A stretch of DNA of 64,000 bases, from NCBI GenBank assembly GCA_973895155.1, contig OZ316894.1, positions 10,478,001 to 10,542,000 on the forward strand, read 5' to 3'. This stretch comes from Marsupella aquatica. Its lineage: Eukaryota; Marchantiophyta. Positions 12,576 through 25,689 of the stretch are shown in pieces. A program made the position numbers and the translations under genes. Below the pieces are notes generated by a model. The model was given only the letters and a program-made list of their open reading frames with translations, had not been told where the DNA came from and did not search any database. Positions within the stretch are counted from its first letter, which is position 1. Each line of letters opens with the position of its first letter.

Positions 12576-15569
12576 TACTACTATTACTATATGTACAGAG
12601 AAATGAGCATTGTAGAACAATAGAAGGACAGGAAATTGAGTCAAGCGACCAACGGACGTCACGGTAGACAAGAGTCAAGTACATTGACTGTCTTTGACAA
12701 CAAAAGTGACATCAGAATCCACAATCTGGGCACCAACTTTGTACGCAACTCATTGATGAAGTGCAGACACACGTCGTCGAACTCTTCGGGGGCCCCAATC
12801 ATTATTGTGGCCAAAGTCAGACAGCCAGATCATGGAGCTACTTCCTCTCCACTCCAGGATTCTTCAGACGTTCGGACTTCGGACGCTAGACCACTTTTAA
12901 CGTGTTTGGGCTCGTCATGCAACGTCATTACGATGTGGAGTCATGTACACCTGCTCTTTCCTGCACGTCGACAAAATCAAACAAAATCAGGCATCTGTTT
13001 ATACACGTAGGCAACTAGAGCACTCTCGCGAGACCAATCTCCAAGGGTAGCTTTACAGGAACTTGGGGCAGCAATTTATTTTTTCGTAAATGAGAAATGC
13101 AATACTAGTCATTCATATATGGGGGGGGGGCACACTTCACTTTAAATGAACTTGGGGCACAATCAAGCAAAAAGCATTATCGGGAAAGTGAGTAGATGGG
13201 CCCCTTGTGAGTCCCGTTTTTTGCTGATGTGTGCAAACTTTTTTGTCAAAAACTTAGACCTCCTCTTGAGGTGGTCTAAAAACCTGGAGCAAAGCGTAGC
13301 TTCTTTTCAGAGAATTGTATTGATTACTTCCAAACCTGACACATTTTGGGTTAAGGTACTTTAACTTTTGTGCAAGGAAATGGCCATCAACATTGCTTCC
13401 CACAGTCCGGTAAAGCCCCTCTCACAAACTACAAAACATTAGGTGTCTGGATCGAGAGTGATCAAGGGGGCTTTACAAAGCACTAGGATTCCAGAATCTT
13501 TTTTCCCCATTCCATTCAAATGTGAATTTTCTTTGTCAATTTTTCATGGATTAGATACTGGCTGTCAGATATCCCTAGATTTGTGGATGACTGTTGGATT
13601 CTAGCAAATGGGGTCCATGATTAGATGGAAAATTGGCACATGGCATTTAAAATAATCTAGCCAATGTTTGCCAAAAGTGGCCCAACATTTTGGGGGGAGG
13701 TGGAATTTGGCAAAAATTTGCACATAAAAACTAAGCTGGGATAGAAGTTATGCTCTGGAGCATGAGATTCTTTAAGAGTAGCCACAAGGAGAATAATACC
13801 CGGGGATCCGATAGGACCCAGACCAGGAGGGAGAGAAGGTTAGACTAGGGTCCCAAGAGGACCAGCCAGGGACTGAAAAATCAATACTTGCACAATTACA
13901 CACACACACTTTTGCATGTGGAAGGCGGTTGAGCCTGGAACCTCTTGGTTCTAGGCTAATCCCTTGCCAAATGGACCATGGCATTTTAATCCATATTAAT
14001 CTTTTACTGTAACTGAATTTATAAGGATGGAAATGCAAATTTATGGAATGTATTATTGTGTTTTGTTGAACCTGCAAGAAAAAGTTTGCAAATTCAAGTC
14101 TAGTAGATATACATTGGTCCGGATCAAAGAGTTGCAATGGCATTGCTAATCTGTTTCTGGATGAACTTTGTAAGGACTAATCTGAAGGCCCCATGGACCA
14201 CAAGGTTGGTCTTTGAAACCCCATTAAACCGCATTTCCCTTGAGTATAATTATAATAATAAAATCAAATACATTTTAGTTTTGGGGATATGATAGAGGAG
14301 TAGGTAAGCTACACTTACATCAAAGCAACTGATTTTTGGGTTGGTTGAGTTTTTCATCATAGATGTAAGGGGTATTTAATTGTGATTGAAATATTAGGGC
14401 TTGTGTTTTTTCACATCCCTCCTTCTCCAGTTGTCTTGCAGATGTAAAACTGAAAATAATTTTTAAACTCATAATCATCAAGTGATCGGCCCCAAACTCA
14501 TAGATCACCAAATTGTCATTTACATGAGCACTGTGTCAACCATGGTGATCCATCCTGGACTCAATTTCTTGTAAGGATTGAAGGCAGAAGGAGGTTGTTT
14601 CGTTAAATAAACTACAAAGCTAGCCATGATCACTTTGTTACTTTGAACTCAATGGAGTGTTTTGAAGTGTAAATCAACTGTTTGAATAGAAGAAGTCCTT
14701 TTGGGGAAATTTGAGGAAGTATTTAGATTGGAATCAAAGTTTGCTCCTGACAGAATTTGTTGTCTTTGCAGTTGTACTGTTGTGCATAAAACTTTGCAGG
14801 AGTCCCGATAATTACACATCAAAATGTGACAATATATGGTGTACAATGTTATTCCTTATCATACCATGATAAACCCAAATATTCTCTGCCCAGAGAAGCA
14901 TGGATGTGTGGTAACTCACTTGAGTAGTGACTCATAGGTCTTGGGTTAGAATGTTGTGACTGATTATTTCCTTTCTGACATGTTTCACAGGTTTCCCCCT
15001 AAAAGATCTTTAAAAAAAAACCTCAATTATTCTCTTTAAATCACTCAGTGTTATTCATTGTCACTTCTGATATGCAGTTATTGGGTCACAACTTTGTGTC
15101 TCTTGGTTCCCATAAGACAAGACCAAACTTTGGAAGAAATAGTCCAGAACTGGGTACTGCTGCAATTGTATAAGTATGCACCATAATGCAGATTGCTATG
15201 ATATAAATGTCATTAAAAGTTGCTACCGATATGGTTTCCAGAAGCTTAACCCCAAGCCCTGACGCAACACAGACTTTGGATGATGTCTAGTATGGTATGG
15301 TAAAGCTAGAATTGTGTCAGGTAAGTTACTGTGACAGCCCCCTATGAAGTTGATATCGAATGACATGCTCTCCAATTATTCAATAGTGAGAATATAAAGT
15401 GGGCAAATAATGAAGATGTCCCTTTATTTCTACCCCTGTTGATTGAAAAATCTCGTGCACAAACATGCCCACTTTTGGAAAAGCTCTAAAAAGTAACCCT
15501 ACTACAGAAGATACTCCAAATGGTAAATACGAGACATCAGCTCTTATGATACCCTCTTACTACAAGAAA
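12576..15569. other. Intergenic, no gene seen
   Basis: A G-run occurs near 13122 and a CA run near 13902. No coding or RNA feature was recognised. Confidence 0.35.
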
Positions 15570-15975
15570 AGTGTAAGCCAAAAGTTGTAGAATGATCTAC
15601 TGTAGAATTCTCTACATCCATTAGCCGTTCCTGTATCTTTTAAACAAATGAGCAATACATTTACAACCTAGCATTCTCTCCATCCATTAGCTGTTCGTGT
15701 GTTCATATTACAAACTAACAATACTACAAACTGTACGCCAAAATGTGTGGAATGAATTGCTCTAGCATACATCCATTAGCTGGTCCAGTGTTTCTATTAC
15801 AAACGAACAATTTTACAAACTGTGCGCCTTAATTGTGGAGTGAATTACTCTAGCACTCTCTACATCCATTAGATGTTCTTAAGTTTCTAGTACAAAAAAA
15901 CAAACTGTAGGCCAACTTGTGGAGTTGCTTTTGCATTATCTCCATCCAGTAGCTGCTCTCCTATTTATATTACAA
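15570..15975. repeat. Degenerate ~90-115-bp tandem repeat array
   Basis: CATCCATTAG(C/A)(T/C)GTTC-like blocks recur near 15616, 15685, 15770, 15865 and 15945. Most are followed by TATTACAAACNAACAAT and a GTACGCCAA-type segment. The units have drifted in length and sequence, so the array is old. Confidence 0.7.
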
Positions 15976-16120
15976 ATGTTGGGGGACAGAGCTTAACGAG
16001 GACAGGCACGTCATGATACCCTACAGTTGTAAACCCCTCATGAATGTTTTTCTTTGTATATCTATACTTGGTTTTGAGGCATTACCCCTGGGTAAGACCA
16101 TTAAACCCCTGCCAGCCTCA

Positions 16121-16222
16121 TCTGGGGATTCTCAAATTTGAATGAGAAATCGTAAGGTGCAAGTGTAAGCATTGTCTGAGGATTCTCAAATTTGAATGAG
16201 AAATATGGTAAGGTGCTAGTGG
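16121..16222. repeat. 54-bp direct repeat
   Basis: TCTGRGGATTCTCAAATTTG followed by AATGAGAAAT occurs at 16121 and 16175. Both copies continue into GTAAGGTGC.AGTG. Confidence 0.85.
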
Positions 16223-18196
16223 CGGACATTGACAGACAAGACTTTTGCAATGTGCAAATGAAGTGAATGATTCAAAATGCACTTGGGCTTTACGCTCGGT
16301 AACTCATCCCCACTGGGGATAATGGGCTATAACCCCCTCAGGCTCACCGCCCTTACATCCCGTTACCCCCAAGATGGGGATTGCCCTACACAAAACTTAG
16401 AAGACACTTATTCCACACCAAGTCTGCAATTTGATAAAGAGAGGAAGATACAAACACAATTTGTGCAATGAATCCTGAAAAAGGGGTTAATGTTTCAACA
16501 ACTAGAACGAGCTAGCCCAACTCTGCTGGAGACGTTCAACTTTTGAGCTGTCCATCGCATTTGGCAGTGCCTTGTAGGAAGTCAGGCTGGACCTTGTTTT
16601 CAATGATCCCCAAAAACTACCATGAGAGCTTTATTGTAAGTCGCGAATTGTGTCCGACTCATTAATTCCACTTCAGGTCTTGTCCGTCTTTGAAGTTTGG
16701 ATGTTTCATGAGTCGAGACTGTCTCAGTTTCATCGCAGTAGCAAAACTAGTGATGTCACGATGGTGATTGTAAATCGAGATTGACGAGGACCGTATGGAG
16801 TCCGGTCCATTCCATCAAATTAAGAGAGTGGGACTGATACCTGCTCCAAGCGCAGGAGGAACGCAGTTTCCAAACTGGAATGTGCATCGTACCTTTACAG
16901 AAATGCAAGTTCAAACATTGGCGCTGGACGGTTCCACCCTGGATTTCAAAATGTTGATAAAAGTAAGGCTGCTTATCAATGTTGACAAAGAAAGGTGGTT
17001 GTGGTTCCGAGATATACATTAAGAGAGACACTCGCCATTCAAATTGGACTGTGCCACATCCACCCCGCTTGGGATGGGTTTGATTGGCTCTGGAGGAGAG
17101 CGATGGAGGAAAGTGTTTGTGGAAGCTTTCCTGCGAAGTATATACATACTAACACTGTCCGGATAAATCTTAGGATCAATTCACAGTGCCAGACATAAAT
17201 CCCAGATCGACGACATACTAGGAGTTTCCACAAATTCCACTCACAGTCAACTAAATTCCATTTCCTACACTAGAAGATAAACCTGAATATTCGAACCGTG
17301 TCGTAACAGATCCAGTACACAACGAAAACAATTTTAGAAATAAGTGTGGAACAATGAGATCAAACGCTTGAGGAGATGCTCTCGGTACTCGAGAAATGTA
17401 GTAGCCACAAGCATGGATCGGAGCAGAGGTGTATTACGCAGGCAACACAGTTCTTGCTGTGCTTCTCAACTGTAGGAGAACTGTTACCTCTACAAACGAA
17501 AAAAACTGCTGCCAAATTGACAACTTCGTTTTTCCATGCATAGATGACTCTCCATTCCCAAATTGATGCGTGCAGGCACACCCAAGACTCTTCCAAACAT
17601 CTTGTCCGGCTTTTGCTACACGTGGAAGAACCGAAACACAGGTGAAGACGTGCACAGGGTACCAACGACCACTTTCTTGCAGTAGTAAGATAGGCTTATA
17701 CTTCATAGGAATTCATATACTGGTAGTCTACCCAAGAAATATACAAGTTTGATGTCTCAAAATTACATCCAACAATTCGCTTTAGTCTGAACTGTGGATA
17801 AAATACACGGCGGGGATAACTAGCAATGTTCGTCTTCGAGAAGTCGAGACATCACTGTTATCCATTCTGAAGAAAGAATTCAGAGCTCTGGAGTCACATT
17901 AGTTACATATGCCCTAGAGACAAACACTCAACTATAATGAGTATGCAAAACTCCGGGGACAAGAATGTATCCCATATATGTCGGAATCTACACCCACTCA
18001 ATGATGCATGCGCCAAATTGATAGCACAAATCACCGTGGTAAGCAATGGAATAGTGCTGCACACGCATTTCTAGTAAAAATGGCAACACTATAATGGGCA
18101 ATAATCAGATCTGCTAAGCGAATTTTCCTAATCAATGATTATTTGACAATTCTATGGCAGGCTAACGCAAAGAAAGTGAGGAAATTCCCCAATATT
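16223..18196. other. 3' flank of the transporter gene
   Basis: No gene recognised. On the minus strand it follows the transporter stop codon, so the part nearest 18196 may be 3' UTR. Confidence 0.35.
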
Positions 18197-21100
18197 TCAA
18201 AAGGTGATACCAGAGAGCTCAGGATCCTCCGTTGACAATCTTACGAGCCAATCATTACTCAAGTTTGCTGTTTTCCACTGTATACGTGATGATGGCAACA
18301 TTGGCATTGCAAAAACCGACGTAGCGGGCATTCGATCTTGACCCATGCCTAATGTCATCTGGCAAGTAGTCTGCAAAGCCAACGACAACCCTATTAATTT
18401 CCAAGTAACATGTTCCCCCAAGAAAAGCACATGGACGACAGCAGCTGGGCAGGCAGCCAGTCACCTCATAGATTAGATGCTGATAGTTAAATCTTCTTCT
18501 GAAGAGCTATGGTACTTTCAATCACTAGACACCTGAACGTTACAAACATTCGATCTGACGAGCCTAGGAGCTTTCTTCCGACAATCATTGCTACAGTTTG
18601 GGTTTCAATTCACTTTTTATAGAGGCACTTCAATCGCGCTCCCAATTCTGAGCTACACACGAATCCTAAACTACACTCGGAAAAAATCCAGGTCTGCAAG
18701 CGTGACGTTATGGTCCACTCCTATCACTCCCCGATAATTTGATTCACAAACCATTATGAAGACTATTCTCCACTTATTTACAGTCCCTTCGTATCTGACA
18801 GTACGTTTTGTTGCATGGAAACATGGATACCCCACCCCACCTCGACAAGACTACTGGCATAAAAGTAGTATTCACTCTCGTATTGGCATTTTTAGAACCC
18901 TCGGCGCCTCTAAAGCCTCCCAACCACTTGTACCAACTCCAACGTACTCGAAAGATGCAGGAAATCCACCATGCCATCGTAGCAAGATGAAGCAAACGAA
19001 TGAGCTGAGTACCGAAACTCGAGATGAGATGCTCAATGCTATACCTTGGCCCTTTGCAAGAGTGCCGTAGCGTCCTTAATTAGAAGCTGGAAAAAAGTCT
19101 TTCTATCCTTAAATTGGTGTTCTCCAGATGATACAATTGGCCTGCAGGAACTCCGGTCATGAAGAGACCAAGGTCAGAAACGAAAAATAATTTAAACCCT
19201 CAGAACAGGAAACAAAATCATGAAGACGCAATTGACTCTCATCACATGACATTGATTCTACTGTAGAGTACTACACAAGGCGCGACGTTTGAAATCAATT
19301 TGTACTCGACTCCAATTACTCATGAAGCACAAAATAACATTGGCATGATTATTCACGCTTTCCTATTCTACGTATTCTACGTCATGAACGCCAATACCAA
19401 CCAACGAGAAAGTTTGAAAATGATCATACCCATCAACAAGTTCCATCAACGGAACGGATTCCATCAAGGACCCTGGAGGCCCTGTCTTTGATGCATGACC
19501 TACACACAATTACATCTCAAATGAGTTGCCCACAATCCTACTTTCAATCATTTTTGAAGTAGTCCATGCAGTCTAACACAGAGACAGTTTGATCAGAACG
19601 GTAGACAATGGGAGAGGAACTCAACGCGAATGAACTCATGAGCTACTCACCTTTGGGAGCCTGGGGTGCCAGCAATGTCATGCCAAGAAAAAGCCAAAAC
19701 AATCCCAATGCAAACATTGATGCTCGAAAGCCATCAAACACCTGGCACCATCAGACCAACAGTTAAATCCAGACCACTTGGCAAGGTATCTGTGTAGCAC
19801 AACAATGCATGATCATCACATCAATACATACTATAAACCACTAAGAAATGAGATCCATCGCCAATGAGGTCTGACATGAGCACGAATCAGAACCACATTC
19901 CTCGTTAAAGCTGGATGAAACTATTGAGAAAAGCGTAGTAACTGGCCAAACCTGGTATTCTTCAAAGTAAATGAAGCCCGTGAATATGGAGAAGAAAGTC
20001 CACGAAATTTGCAACATAGGTACTATAAGGATAGATTCGAACATTGCCAGCCCTTCATTCAACCTTGCCATCTGCGCAGGTACGACAATACATCTCTCGT
20101 TTGAGCGAGGTGCGGGAAGAGCTTCAAAATGTCCCAGTCAGAAGTTCAATAAAATACTTGGATTTGGATTGATGACACCCGGGCAAGAGGATCATACCCA
20201 AAATGAGGCTGTCCCCAGAAAAAGGACAAATATGAGGTATGTGAAGAAAGCATCAAGTTGACTGTCGCCTCCGACTGTCAAGCGCATGAGTATCGACCTA
20301 AAAAGATACCACAAGTGTATTCAATATCTGCAAGAAACATTTCTCTATGAAATTAACTTGGGACTGTAAACAAGAGAAAAAAACCTTCAGACCGAAGCTA
20401 CTAATAAACTGAAATAAGCTCACTTATGCAGAAAAATGTACACCCTATCCGTGAAATGTGAATCAAGAACATACAAGGACTTCGCAAACAGGACCGAGTG
20501 AGTCCCAATAGCAGCAGATACGACTGAATAGGCCAACGGCACCATTGTACGCCAAAATGTCCCGACGTTATCCTCGCCACGGCTTAGCATTAAGTGTCTG
20601 CCGTGTCTTTTGAGGCACAATTGTAAAAATACAATGTTATCCAACTGCGGTTTATTCATGAAAGCACTATAATCTCAAAAAACTTCTCAAGATTCTGTCC
20701 TCCGACAAGCCTATCAAATAAATCTCTCAACCGAAAGCAGCCCTGCCGATGTCTTATTGCATGCTACCACTACAATTAGCTGAATACGGGTTGGATAGAT
20801 TACTTGTAAACCAGATGATGCGTGATGACAATGATTACAAGGACCATGCAATATCCGAGGTAAAGTGGGTCTTTGTAGTTATCCAGGAGCTCCTCGTTTG
20901 TATAAGCTGCGGGACAAATCATGTCAGTGCAGCACATGGATGACCTTCGCCTCTTGGCCTACAGTGAAATTTGTAGTAGCCAAGTAGTGACACAACATCC
21001 GACGTCTAGCACGTTTGTAAGAGTGAACATATTAGGGACACCTAGGACACAGAATACTGGGACCCTTGAGTTTGCATCTCAACGTAAATTCAAGCCTTTA

Positions 21101-23380
21101 AATGATCCTGCCGCAATAGTATTCAAACCAAAGTAAAATGACCGGATGCTTACTCTCTGATTCATGATTTCCAAAAGAAACAAGAAATACATTTCCAACA
21201 ACAATGAAGAGCGTGGCAAACAATATTCTGCATGGACATGAAAGACAATTCATTAGTACTTGCCGAAATATCGAGCTGGGAGTGGACCAGCTGGGCAGTA
21301 AAATATGGACATTTTGGGCTGAGAAAATCAGACAACTCGTACCTTCCGGTCACCGTCTCCTTCAACACCAAATAAGCAAATACAACATTAGACACAAACT
21401 GCACTGATCCCAATGCTGCCAGCAGCGACTGCAAGAGGTGGCAACCACAAACTGCTTCAGTACTCTATCTGTCAAGTGAAAGAAAATCTATACCAAAGCG
21501 TTTATTACAATTTCATACAGATCCGCTCGGGCAAGCCATGTGGTTGTATATAAATTGTTTTTGTGCATACCTAACAACGAGAAATTATACAGAACTAAAG
21601 TAATTGAGGACCTCGTTTTCAGAACTGTAACCCTCCTAGTGGTACAGCGCTACTCAGATAGGTAAGAATGTGTATCTTTGATTCCATTGGGCGGTACCAC
21701 CTTTGAATTGAGTCTTATCAAAACCAAGTCATGAACTCGGGCAGCCATTCGGTCGACATGGACAATGCTGGTAGCTATGAAAATTAACCATTTTGACTTT
21801 GGGCATGGAACGTTTGAAACTCTTCAATATCAGAGACATGCAAACTTTCGACAGGACGTCATTATAAAGAGATGGGTAGAAGTGTGAGTCCGACCTGGGC
21901 TGCAAATCCGAATGAAATAAAGTTGAGGCAGTTTCCCAACGAAAATACAATCACCCCTGCAAGGTGATCCCAAAATCCGATCAGCATAAAGAACCTCAGC
22001 CAATTTCCAGTTGTATCCCTCATACGATCGTTAATACTCTAATAAACTATCTGCGTGGAGAGCAATCTCAGCAACGCACCAAAGCGCCACGCTTCAAACT
22101 GTGTGATAGATTTCCTCGAAACTGTTTTCTCCCCGGTTTCAACAGCTTCCAGCACTGCTGACTTCTCCCTCTGCATTGACCGAGGCCACTGTTAACCAGC
22201 CAGAAATATGCCAGGAAATAAATATAGTCACAGGAACTAAGAACCATTTGTTGACCTGGGTTTTGATTCCGATCTGAAATGGCTCACAGGATGTCCGGCA
22301 TCCATCAGAGGCGCTACGTCAGGAAGACGTATCATTGTAGAGAAACGACATGATAGATTCCAAGATCTGAAAATGCCTCGATCAGTTACTGTACTGTAAA
22401 ACAGTACCGCGGAAAGGGTGCCCACACCTCACAGGTACTCCGCGAGGAAGATGTCATAATGTTTTACCGTGACCTGACTGGGGATGATCATTAACAAGAT
22501 CTGGGCATTCCTTGCATCCTAAACGCTTGATTATTTGTTCTGCGTGTGGCGTCAGTGCGTAGTCTCATGATCTGGTCCTCAAAAGGCATCGCCATGATAT
22601 CGCTGCACTGCTTCCTAAAACAGCAAATCCTATAATAGAGTTTGATACATTCTTGGACTGTGTCACCTAATTGCGATGATTTTACGCATTTCTCATGCCT
22701 GGAGGCGTCTGCACAATCTCATGCCACGATTTAATCTCTGGGAACGGACAACATTAAGGACTTCTATGCCATGTACGAGGTCCTACAAATTGACCTGCCT
22801 CCCAGATTATCTGCTCATGAACGACAGAGCGAAACCTCAGAGCTTCCTCTGCCCATTAATGTGGCGCTGCACCGAAAAGTAAGGTTGCCACGGACCGAAA
22901 ACGGTTTACCCAAGCCCACAAGGTCAAGGAGAAGAGACAACTGACGAGAAGCTTTTGTCAAATCATTGAAGCAAAGCTGAATGAAAGACGAGAAAATAAA
23001 TGCGGTAAGGCAGTTCAGTTCTGAAGAGGCTCTGCAGGAGAAGGAAGAGGACGGAGATGCCAGCATTGTGATGCAATGCACATGTTAGCGACACAAATCT
23101 GACCTAAATATCAGATTGAGCCAGGAGGACTTGCTGACCCAGGGACTTGACGTAATCGCGCCCATTATGCTTTCCTTCGCAGCGGTGGGAGCAAAGAACA
23201 ATCAGGGTTCGTGTGGTATTACATTGAGCGTGTGCACCGCTGGCCTCATTTAGGGAGCGCGAAGGTACTGTACGATCAGAATCTTACCTGATTGTGACCT
23301 AATTTTAGAAGATTTGTTCCAAAATTGATCGAAATGCTTCCCAATATGTTAATCGCAGCTCCAGTCACCCATTCTCCCAT
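18197..23380 (-). CDS. NIPA8/9-like magnesium transporter (at least 11 exons)
   Basis: This is a multi-pass membrane protein of the NIPA (DUF803) family, predicted Mg2+ transporters. I assembled it from short exons with GT-AG borders: 23380-23288, 22170-22080, 21956-21895, 21428-21343, 21227-21154, 20906-20804, 20597-20475, 20297-20198, 20071-19952, 19741-19651 and a last exon 18370-18197. The first ten join in phase into 314 residues. Recognisable segments in order are MGEWVTGAAINILGSISINF, NFGTNLLKLGH, GNCLNFISFGFAAQ, LLAALGSVQFVSNVVFAYLV, LFAKSLSILMRL, ARLNEGLAMFESILIVPMLQ and FSIFTGFIYFEEYQ. The last exon carries the tail signature LGMGQDRMPATSVFAMPM, as in plant NIPA8-type proteins. One or more exons between 18371 and 19650 are unresolved; two candidates there were not convincing. 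No stop or frameshift was seen in the assigned exons, so the gene looks functional. Confidence 0.88.
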
Positions 23381-24723
23381 CGTTACAACACGTCACTAGA
23401 TGAAGACGGCAGCAAGATCTGCGCGCCAGGCTTTCTGCTGTCTTCGGAACCCTCCCTTCAACCCCTACATTACGTCCCCGAAACCTCTCGCCTTCCTCTG
23501 CTCTGCTCTGCTCTTCTCAGCTATCGTCTAGACCAGAAACGCCTGTTGTTTCACCTAATTGATTCCTCAGCAGCTGAGTGTCAGTCGAGTCCACATTGTA
23601 TCGAAGTGCTCTATCTCAGAGGCATCTGCTCCTGCTGTTAATAACAATTTACAGTCCGCCGCCTTCGCAGTAGATCTCTTTTCCCTGATGCAATAATTGC
23701 CTCTGCAAAAGCGATCGGACAAGTCTCCCCTGCCCTGATCCTCGTTGCTCGACGATTGGGAGATAAACACCGAGCTCCAGACACCTAACCCAAAGAATAA
23801 GCCACAGATCCGATCAATCAATCAAGAAGATGCAGCTAGCGGACGTTACATTGTTGCCTAACCATGCCAGAGGCAAGAACCCCTGCGGGTGCAGTACATC
23901 TGTGGTAACCCCTTGATATTAACAACAACAACCACAACAAGCTCATATCGAGATCGGGTAGGCCCAACTCTTCTCAGCGTTGATACATAATCCAGGCACC
24001 AAACAACCGTACTGTACTTATGTCCAGCCGTCTACAACATGATCGCATCACATTTACATCCTCCCGTCCTCGGCCAGTCCCTCCCTGCCGACAAACTTAC
24101 CTGTGTACAATGCTCTTCGTTCATCAAAACATTTCCTCCACTCTCCCAACTTAGAGCCTCTCTGTTTCTCTCTCACTCTACCCCTCCTCTTTCGCGAACT
24201 CGCGCTGCTTTCGGCTGTTTCTGCACGTCAGTCACTGTTGCAATGGAAACCAGTGTGTTGACGAATCTTAAAATCATGCTATGACTCTGCTGTGCATTCC
24301 CTGGGCCCTACCTCCTTGACTTCCCTCGGGTTCTTCACCCAAATATGGTCCTTGAGTCCTTCGCTATGTCAAATGCCGCACTTCCATCACAATTGGGACT
24401 ACACGGTAACTAAAAGTGGTCCCTCACGGTATTTCTGCCGCTACGCTCGGCGCAACATCGGCAACACTAGCCTAGCGAGGAGCGAGAAAGTTTCAGCGTG
24501 ACGAGGACAAAAAATAGTCTTTGCGTTCGGCACTTTGGCCCGACGGCAGACAGCCGACAGACCCGGAAGCAGGTGGTCTAGTCGTGTACCAGCATCACAG
24601 TCAAGTGCCGTAGCGTCATCCTTCATTCACGTACCGACGAAGCACAAAGCCCAGCCAACCAACAGCCAACAACAATTGGGCACACCGCTCTCCATCCACC
24701 ACCATCCTGCAGTAGAAAAAGCG
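23381..24723. other. Upstream region of the transporter gene
   Basis: Presumed promoter and 5' UTR of the minus-strand transporter. A short ACAACAACAACCACAACAAG stretch lies near 23922. No gene recognised. Confidence 0.4.
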
Positions 24724-24987
24724 GGATCAGAGAAACATCGTGGAGATATCTCCATTCACACCTCTAAAGCATATTCTCAATTCGAGCGAAGCGACTGTCG
24801 GTCTCCGAATGAGTTCGCGTTCTTCTCGTAAAGAAGCACGAGGACATCCAGAAGCGGATCAGAGAAACATCATGGAAATACCTCAATTCACTCCTCTAAC
24901 CATAGCTCGCAATTCTCAATTCCAGCGAATCGATTGTCGATCGCCGAATAAGTTCGCGTTCTTCTCGTGAAGACAACGAGGACATCG
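24724..24987. repeat. 132-bp tandem duplication
   Basis: GGATCAGAGAAACATC starts copies at 24724 and 24856. Both run through CTCAATTC.AGCGAA and end in AGTTCGCGTTCTTCTCGT. They are diverged but colinear. Confidence 0.85.
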
Positions 24988-25148
24988 ATCTACTTCCTCC
25001 TTTTCCACCGATCGAGGCAGCGAACCGGCAGAGCAATTCCGCAAGCAGGCACAGTCACGAGCAACAGAAGGATTGTACAGGAAACTGCACTCTAGATCTC
25101 TCGTGGGCAATCATGAAATCAGATGAGGCGAAGTGGTGAAGGAAACTC

Positions 25149-25640
25149 GTGAGAGTTTGGTGTTGCGTGGCCGCGTGGGTCCTCCTCTGGACCATTTCTA
25201 AATTCGCCACTGGGGCGAATGGTACCATGCTCAAATATTCTGTACCTACACCTTCTAGATCTACTTCTGACCGTTGGATCTACCATGATTGTAGGAGGTC
25301 AGATCCCTTAGATTGGAAGATAACCGTCAGATTGTGAGTTTGGTGGGGAACCGGGAAAAGGTCCCATGTTATATTCTATTTTATTCTATTCTGTTAGAGT
25401 ATATATATATATACTACACTTCAAAGTCTACTTTTCATTAGCTACTCTTTAGTGGGAAGGCATAGGCACCATTCTCACATTTCGATTACCTGCTGTGAGT
25501 AAGAAAGGGTACCAGTTTGGTGTTGCATGGGTCCTCTTGAGGGAAATCTTTAATCTCAAAGGAATTGACATTAGCCACCTGGTGACTGGGGCAAAGAGTG
25601 TCACTCTCTATACCATGATAAAGCTTGTTGTTTTCTTTAA
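25149..25640. repeat. Dispersed repeat, two adjacent partial copies
   Basis: AGTTTGGTGTTGCRTGG followed by GGGTCCTC is present near 25155 and 25515. The first copy continues into TCTAGATCTACTTCTGACCG and a GGTGGGGAACCGG segment. Related sequence recurs at 28445-28790. A TA-rich stretch near 25398 separates the copies. No coding capacity is seen. Confidence 0.6.
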
Positions 25641-25689
25641 ACCACAACTCGGGGTATAAAGGGACCCCGATCCCTGCCGGAGCTGGTTG

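Noticed and set aside
13122-13131. G-run and other homopolymers as regulatory sites
   Set aside because: Isolated short runs with no gene nearby.
15570-15975. Repeat array as CRISPR
   Set aside because: Units are degenerate and unequal, and the sequence is from a eukaryote.
18774-19053. Candidate middle exon of the transporter
   Set aside because: An acceptor-like CTTGCAAAG and an open frame exist, but the peptide lacks resemblance to NIPA tails and the phase at its end does not fit the last exon.
23567-23821. Minus-strand frame upstream of the transporter
   Set aside because: It could look like a first exon, but the MGEWVTG start at 23380 already matches the family N-terminus. This stretch is probably 5' UTR or promoter.
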